Shown here piece after piece: positions 45,339 through 49,789 of a stretch of DNA of 49,789 nucleotides. A model generated the notes under the pieces. It was not told the DNA's origin. It ran no database searches and saw only the letters and a program-made list of their open reading frames with translations. Origin of the DNA: Planococcus sp. ISL-110 (GTDB taxonomy: Bacteria; Bacillota; Bacilli; Bacillales_A; Planococcaceae); contig NZ_JAGGPX010000002.1 in the NCBI RefSeq assembly GCF_018613575.1, positions 43,697 to 93,485 on the forward strand, in the 5' to 3' direction. A program made the position numbers and the translations under genes. The number at the start of each line of letters is the position of its first letter. The first letter of the stretch is position 1.

Positions 45339-45746
45339 TTACTTTACTATCAGAACAGGACATTTTGTTCGTTTAACCACTTTATGGCTGACGCTCCCTA
45401 AAATCATTTCCTGCAGACCGTTTAGCCCCCTGCTTCCAATAACTAAAATATCAAAGGCATTATCATTTACAAAATTGACAATCGATGGTCCCGGTTCTCC
45501 TGATATGAATTCAAGTTCGTATGAAATTTTTGATGCCATTAAAAATTCCTCTGTTCCTTTTAGTCTTTCTTTGGTCAGCCGAACTTCTTTGCCAACCTCA
45601 GTTAAATCTTCTTTTGACTTTGAAGAACCTGCCACAAACAGAACCGTAACTTTTCCCTGGTATAGCGCTGCTAATCGGACGGCTTGCTGCGCCGCTCTTT
45701 CAGCATGAGCAGATCCATCTGAAGCCAATAAAATATTCTTATACAC
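45339..45746 (-). CDS. Universal stress protein, UspA family (copy 2)
   Basis: The 135-residue protein has NILLASDGSAHAERAAQQAV at residues 4-23 and the nucleotide motif GSRGLNGLQEMILGSVSHKV, nearly the same as in copy 1. It is the only one of the three not in a SulP unit. A perfect-consensus cre site lies 23 bases ahead of its start codon, placing it as a candidate CcpA target. It faces a divergent small HTH gene. Confidence 0.9.
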   Translation of the reverse strand: MYKNILLASDGSAHAERAAQQAVRLAALYQGKVTVLFVAGSSKSKEDLTEVGKEVRLTKERLKGTEEFLMASKISYELEFISGEPGPSIVNFVNDNAFDILVIGSRGLNGLQEMILGSVSHKVVKRTKCPVLIVK

Positions 45747-45768
45747 AATATTTTCCCCCCAACCAATT

Positions 45769-45783
45769 TGTAATCGCTTCCAT
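45769..45783 (-). promoter_or_regulatory. Candidate cre (CcpA operator) before uspA copy 2
   Basis: On the minus strand ATGGAAGCGATTACA matches WTGNAANCGNWNNCW at every fixed position. It is centred about 30 bases before the uspA start, so within or close to the 5' leader, where binding would block transcription. Confidence 0.65.
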
Positions 45784-45836
45784 TTTTCTGAATAAATCGA
45801 ATTAAGACTAACCTGTTGATATAAGTCCCCTTTTAT

Positions 45837-45870
45837 TATAATCTAATACAGTGCTTTATAATAGATTATA
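45837..45870. promoter_or_regulatory. 9-bp inverted repeat, possible operator of the small HTH protein
   Basis: TATAATCTA (45837-45845) and TAGATTATA (45862-45870) are exactly complementary and 16 bases apart, in the promoter region 30 bases ahead of the HTH gene. TATACT at 45867-45872 is a possible -10 overlapping the right arm. Confidence 0.4.
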
Positions 45871-45899
45871 CTAAATTATAACCGAATGGAGACTTTCTA

Positions 45900-46082
45900 A
45901 TGGATAAAGAGATTATGACCGTTGCTCAAGTAGCGGAGTACTTACAATTAAGTGAAATGACTACCTATAAATTAGTTCAACAAGGAACATTGCCTGCTTT
46001 TAAAATCGGAAGCCACTGGCGGATCGACAAAGAAGATTTGCATGAATACATTGAAAAGCTTAAAAGAGGAGAACGTTTATAA
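45900..46082 (+). CDS. Small excisionase-like helix-turn-helix DNA-binding protein (HTH_17)
   Basis: The 60-residue protein is a single MerR-like winged helix as in excisionases and BldC-type proteins: MTVAQVAEYLQLSEMTTYKL (residues 6-25), then the wing FKIGSHWRIDKEDLHEYI (35-52). GGAG stands eight bases before the ATG. It lies 61 bases before a SulP gene in the same direction. No phage or integron genes are near, so a local regulator of the following SulP-patatin-Usp unit is more likely than an excisionase. Confidence 0.88.
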   Translation: MDKEIMTVAQVAEYLQLSEMTTYKLVQQGTLPAFKIGSHWRIDKEDLHEYIEKLKRGERL

Positions 46083-46143
46083 AGAAATTGATTTCTGTGA
46101 GAGTCAGGAATCGCCAAAAAAATAGAAGAGAAAGAGGTATTGT

Positions 46144-47604
46144 ATGTCAATAACAGCTATAAAAGAACAATGGTTTGGAAATGTTAGAGGAGACGTTCTC
46201 GCAGGGATTGTAGTAGCGTTAGCGCTGCTTCCGGAAGCCATCGCATTCTCAATAATCGCCGGAGTTGATCCGATGGTTGGTTTATACGCTTCATTTTGTA
46301 TTGCCATCGTCATTGCATTTGTCGGCGGAAGACCCGGAATGATTTCAGGAGCTACCGGAGCCATGGCATTATTAATGATCACCTTGATCGCGGAACATGG
46401 TCTCCAATATTTGTTAGCTACAACAATCTTAACAGGCATTTTGCAGATTTTATTCGGAGTCTTTAAACTGGCTCGGGTGATGAAATTTATCCCGCGTTCC
46501 GTAATGATCGGCTTTGTCAATGCACTTGCTATTTTGATCTTCACTTCACAATTGCAGCATTTCGTTGGTGAAACATGGATCATGTTTGCCTTGGTTGGAT
46601 TAACTTTAGCAATCATTTACATCCTGCCACGCTTTACTACAGCCATCCCTTCTACATTAGTCGCAATTGTTGTAGTAACGGCTATGGCAATCTTCATGAA
46701 TTTCGGTGTCCGCAGTGTCGGTGATATGGGTAACTTAACTCAAGCCCTGCCATTATTCCTGATTCCCGATATTCCGGTGAACTTTGAAACTTTGGCAATT
46801 ATTTTCCCATATGCCTTAGCTTTAACAGTAGTAGGAATTTTGGAGTCCCTCCTGACTGCTACAATCGTGGATGACATGACTGATACAGAAAGCGATAAAA
46901 ACAAAGAAAGCCGCGGCCAAGGCATCGCGAATATCGTCACTGGATTCTTTGGCGGTATGGCTGGATGTGCGATGATCGGACAATCCGTCATTAATGTAAA
47001 ATCTGGTGGTTCCGGAAGGTTATCATCCTTAGTTGCTGGTATTTTCCTCATGGCGATCATTATTTTCGCTGGTGGAATTGTCGTTCAAATTCCTATGGCG
47101 GCACTTGCCGGCGTCATGATTATGGTTGCCATTGGTACTTTCGATTGGACTTCATTAAAAAATATCTACAGAATTCCTAAAACTGATGCTGCAATCATGA
47201 TCGTGACCGTCTTCACTGTAGTGTACACGCACAACTTGGCTTATGGTGTTTTGGCTGGTGTACTGCTAAGCATGATTTTCTTTGCAGCTAAAATCTCAAA
47301 GGTACATGTTGATTCTTATCTTTCCGAAAATGATGATAAGCGCAGCTACAAAATACAAGGCCCCTTGTTCTTTGCATCGGTATCCGAGTTCATGGAAAAA
47401 ATCGATTTTAAAGAAGAGTTGAAAGAAGTCGAATTTGATCTGACTGCCTCCCACCTATGGGATGATTCAGCAATCGGTGCTTTGGACAAAGTCGAAAGCA
47501 AATTCGAACAAGCAGGCGTGAAAGTAACCTTTATTGGAATGAACAAAGAAAGTTCAAAACTGCATAACAAGATCGGCGGGTTATCCAAAAATTCCGGTCA
47601 TTAA
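46144..47604 (+). CDS. SulP family anion transporter with STAS domain (copy 2)
   Basis: The 486-residue protein parallels copy 1 along its whole length: [20 protein letters not shown] (residues 15-34), [29 protein letters not shown] and a C-terminal STAS domain (about 400-475) with LWDDSAIGALDKV. AAAGAGG precedes the ATG. The two genes face opposite ways and look like an old duplication or separate acquisition of one family. The anion is unknown. It leads a unit with a patatin-like gene and a Usp gene. Confidence 0.9.
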   Translation: MSITAIKEQWFGNVRGDVLAGIVVALALLPEAIAFSIIAGVDPMVGLYASFCIAIVIAFVGGRPGMISGATGAMALLMITLIAEHGLQYLLATTILTGILQILFGVFKLARVMKFIPRSVMIGFVNALAILIFTSQLQHFVGETWIMFALVGLTLAIIYILPRFTTAIPSTLVAIVVVTAMAIFMNFGVRSVGDMGNLTQALPLFLIPDIPVNFETLAIIFPYALALTVVGILESLLTATIVDDMTDTESDKNKESRGQGIANIVTGFFGGMAGCAMIGQSVINVKSGGSGRLSSLVAGIFLMAIIIFAGGIVVQIPMAALAGVMIMVAIGTFDWTSLKNIYRIPKTDAAIMIVTVFTVVYTHNLAYGVLAGVLLSMIFFAAKISKVHVDSYLSENDDKRSYKIQGPLFFASVSEFMEKIDFKEELKEVEFDLTASHLWDDSAIGALDKVESKFEQAGVKVTFIGMNKESSKLHNKIGGLSKNSGH

Positions 47605-47624
47605 TAGGAATAGGAGGAGTCAGC

Positions 47625-48491
47625 ATGTTTGATCATGGATTGGTATTGGAAGGCGGCGGAATGCGCGGAGTTTATACCGCTGGTGTGCTTGAATATTTTA
47701 TGGAAAAGGATCAGTATTTTCCTTATGTCATAGGCGTGTCAGCTGGTGCCTGCAATGCCGCTTCCTACCTTTCAAGACAACCCGGACGCAATAAATCGGT
47801 AACGATCGATTATGTAAAGCATCCGGACTATATCTCAATGCGAAACTTAGTTGTAAAGAAAGAACTTTTTGGGATGGATTTAATATTTGATCAAATACCC
47901 AATAAGCTGGTTCCGTTTGATTTTGAAGCTTTTGGCTCTTCTAAAGAACAATTCATCATCGGAACCACAGATTGCCTGACCGGCAAACCTGTCTATTTTG
48001 AGAAAAAAGAATGTGCCCCAGATATTCTTTCCATCATTCGTGCTTCGAGCTCTCTGCCATTTATGGCAAAGCCAGTTAACCATCAAGGAAGTTTCTTGAT
48101 GGATGGTGGGATAGCAGACCCGATTCCCATTCAAAAAGCATTAACGGATGGTGTTCAAAAGAGTGTTATTGTCTTAACGAAAGCCAAAGGGTACCGAAAA
48201 AAACGATCTGTTTTTTCAAGAACTTCGCGGTATTTCTATAAAGAATATATTGGTCTCAACCATGCCATGGAAACGCGATGGAAAGTATACAATGATACTT
48301 TAGATGAAATTGAACGATTGGAAGATGCCGGAAAAGTTTTTGTCATCAGACCCCAAGAAAACTTTAAAGTGAAGCGTGCTGAACGTGATCCTGAAAAGCT
48401 TGAACATATGCACAAACAGGGCTATGCTGATGCTCAACACACTTACGAATCTATGATGAACTGGCTGCAAGCAAGCTCTATAAAGCAATAA
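47625..48491 (+). CDS. Patatin-like phospholipase family protein
   Basis: The 288-residue protein has the patatin Ser-Asp dyad: the oxyanion glycines GGGMRG at residues 10-15, the nucleophile elbow GVSAG with S39, and the aspartate in DGGIADP near 161. Close relatives are YjjU/YqhO-type proteins. A lipid acyl-hydrolase activity is expected; substrate unknown. It starts 20 bases after sulP copy 2 with AGGAGG before the ATG, and a Usp gene follows 57 bases later. Confidence 0.9.
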   Translation: MFDHGLVLEGGGMRGVYTAGVLEYFMEKDQYFPYVIGVSAGACNAASYLSRQPGRNKSVTIDYVKHPDYISMRNLVVKKELFGMDLIFDQIPNKLVPFDFEAFGSSKEQFIIGTTDCLTGKPVYFEKKECAPDILSIIRASSSLPFMAKPVNHQGSFLMDGGIADPIPIQKALTDGVQKSVIVLTKAKGYRKKRSVFSRTSRYFYKEYIGLNHAMETRWKVYNDTLDEIERLEDAGKVFVIRPQENFKVKRAERDPEKLEHMHKQGYADAQHTYESMMNWLQASSIKQ

Positions 48492-48548
48492 GCAAACAGA
48501 AAATGATACTGTGCACCCATTATCCAGACAAAAAAAGGAGGAAATAAA

Positions 48549-48941
48549 ATGACAACCAAACTCTTATTAGCTTCAGACGGATCCCATCACGCACACCGTG
48601 CAGCTGAGGAAGCCATTAAATTAGCCAAAATCAATGAATCCGAAATCATCATCGCTTATGTAAGCAGCGACGATAGCGATAATAAAGGTGAAGTACACCC
48701 CGATATCCAAAATAAATTACAGGAAACGCAAAACTTGATAAAACAGGCTTCTTTAACTTATCAGGTGAAAGTTCTTCATGGAGATCCTGCAGATGCAATC
48801 TCCGATTATGCAAACGCGAATGCGTTTGAATTTCTTGTGATAGGAAGCCGTGGATTAAACAAAATGCAGGAAATGGTCATGGGCAGTGTCAGTTACGAAG
48901 TGATGAAGCTGGCAAAATGTCCGGTACTGGTAGTCAAATAA
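48549..48941 (+). CDS. Universal stress protein, UspA family (copy 3)
   Basis: The 130-residue protein shows KLLLASDGSHHAHRAAEEAI (residues 4-23) and the nucleotide motif GSRGLNKMQEMVMGSVSYEV near 98-117. It is the more divergent of the three Usp copies. AAAGGAGG lies just ahead of the ATG. It closes the sulP2-patatin-usp unit; only a weak hairpin (GTCTAC with GTAGAC, 48948-48979) follows before pyk. Confidence 0.9.
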   Translation: MTTKLLLASDGSHHAHRAAEEAIKLAKINESEIIIAYVSSDDSDNKGEVHPDIQNKLQETQNLIKQASLTYQVKVLHGDPADAISDYANANAFEFLVIGSRGLNKMQEMVMGSVSYEVMKLAKCPVLVVK

Positions 48942-49030
48942 AGAATGATGTCTACGTATAGAATTACAAAAAAATGTAGACCACAGCCCTATCCAGAACT
49001 ATCTTACGAAAAAACTATGGGGTGAGTTTA

Positions 49031-49789
49031 TTGAGGAAAACGAAAATTGTCTGCACAATCGGACCTGCAAGTGAAACACCTGAACTGCTTGAACGCTTAA
49101 TCGAAGCGGGCATGAACGTTGCCCGCCTGAACTTTTCACACGGCAACCACGAAGAACATGCGCTGCGCATCAAACGGATTCGCGAAGCGGCCGAAAAAAC
49201 CGGTAAGATTGTCGGCATTCTGCTGGATACAAAGGGCCCGGAAATTCGTACCCATCAAATGGAAAACGATTCGATTGAATTGGTGACGGGCCAGAAAATC
49301 GAAGTGTCCATGACTGAAGTGTTGGGGACTGCCGAGCGGTTCTCAATCACCTATGAACAGTTGATTGAAGACGTGGATACTGGATCGGTCATCCTGTTGG
49401 ATGATGGCTTGATTGAATTGCGTGTGGTGAGCCTAGACAAGGAAAATGGCATTATTCATACAACTGTTGAAAATGCCGGTACATTGAAAAGCAAAAAAGG
49501 CGTCAACGTGCCAGGGGTTTCGGTTCAATTGCCGGGGATCACGGAAAAAGATACACAGGATATTTTGTTTGGCATTGAACAAAACGTTGATTTTGTCGCG
49601 GCTTCATTTGTCAGAAGAAGTTCGGATGTTATGGAAATTCGTGGCTTGCTTGAAAAGAACAATGGCGCGCACATCCAAATCATTCCAAAAATCGAGAACC
49701 AAGAAGGCGTAGACAATATTGATGAAATCATCATGGTTTCTGATGGCTTGATGGTCGCACGTGGCGATCTGGGCGTGGAAATTCCACCG
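49031..49789 (+). CDS. pyk: Pyruvate kinase (N-terminal part; runs off the window)
   Basis: Pyruvate kinase turns phosphoenolpyruvate and ADP into pyruvate and ATP. The 253 residues present cover the start ([14 protein letters not shown]), [15 protein letters not shown] near 28-42, [10 protein letters not shown], the B domain with [13 protein letters not shown], and the A-domain region [16 protein letters not shown] with the catalytic lysine and metal-binding glutamate, then VARGDLGVE. The frame has no stop to the last base. A TTG is the start, because the frame begins exactly with the RKTKIVC block; GGGGTGAG precedes it, and an in-frame ATG is not available. Confidence 0.95.
   Translation, partial: MRKTKIVCTIGPASETPELLERLIEAGMNVARLNFSHGNHEEHALRIKRIREAAEKTGKIVGILLDTKGPEIRTHQMENDSIELVTGQKIEVSMTEVLGTAERFSITYEQLIEDVDTGSVILLDDGLIELRVVSLDKENGIIHTTVENAGTLKSKKGVNVPGVSVQLPGITEKDTQDILFGIEQNVDFVAASFVRRSSDVMEIRGLLEKNNGAHIQIIPKIENQEGVDNIDEIIMVSDGLMVARGDLGVEIPP

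Noticed and set aside
45900..46082. A phage or integron excisionase
   Set aside because: No integrase, attachment-site pair or phage gene is nearby; the context is transport and stress genes.

Overview
The window is a chromosomal segment of a low-to-moderate G+C Gram-positive bacterium of the order Bacillales. Gene content and order closely follow the Bacillus subtilis acsA-to-ytqB part of the chromosome, and the sequence style (many short GC-rich interspersed repeats, SulP and Usp gene copies) suggests a Planococcaceae member such as Planococcus or a relative. That placement is inference from synteny and protein resemblance, not from a search.

Positions 1-8,700 hold the acetate and carbon-catabolite block: acsA facing the acuABC operon (acetyl-CoA synthetase with its acetylating and deacetylating enzymes), then ccpA, the bifunctional chorismate mutase/DAHP synthase, and the ytxG-ytxH-brxC stress operon with a good SigB-type promoter. 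The motPS stator genes that sit beside ccpA in B. subtilis are absent. Positions 8,800-16,900 carry murC, sftA, ytpR, ytpQ, ytpP, a lipoprotein, a DUF84 nucleotidase and an M42 aminopeptidase, all on the minus strand. Positions 17,300-28,000 carry a small PepSY-like protein, ytnP, trmB, a lipid kinase, thpR, dat, pepV, a small DeoR-type regulator, a pseudouridine synthase, murJ and the flavoprotein YtfP.

Positions 28,000-29,370 are a repeat-rich, gene-poor stretch. It holds a relic of an IS110-family element whose transposase has lost its middle but kept its start, ribosome binding site, upstream noncoding region (where IS110 elements encode a bridge RNA) and a perfect 36-bp palindrome. An interspersed repeat lies on one side and a 45-bp direct repeat on the other. 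leuS follows with a complete T-box leader, then scoAB with a strong candidate cre site, ytqA-ytqB, a SRPBCC protein, a Gfo/Idh/MocA oxidoreductase, a CopB-type copper ATPase and an MFS transporter.

Positions 40,700-49,000 are the most lineage-specific part. Two closely similar SulP anion transporters lie in opposite orientation, each in a unit with a universal stress protein, and a third Usp gene stands alone. Between them lie an LTA-synthase-family gene and a serine-recombinase-fold protein whose catalytic serine and arginines appear to be replaced. A small excisionase-like helix-turn-helix protein precedes the second SulP gene and has an inverted repeat in front of it. The window ends inside pyk.

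The main candidates for new biology are the inactive-recombinase regulator beside the SulP/Usp/LtaS cluster, the IS110 relic with its possible guide match, and the interspersed hairpin repeats whose arms vary while the core is conserved. CcpA is encoded here, and candidate cre sites of different quality stand before acsA/acuA, scoA and uspA, which would tie acetate, ketone-body and stress functions to one regulator.
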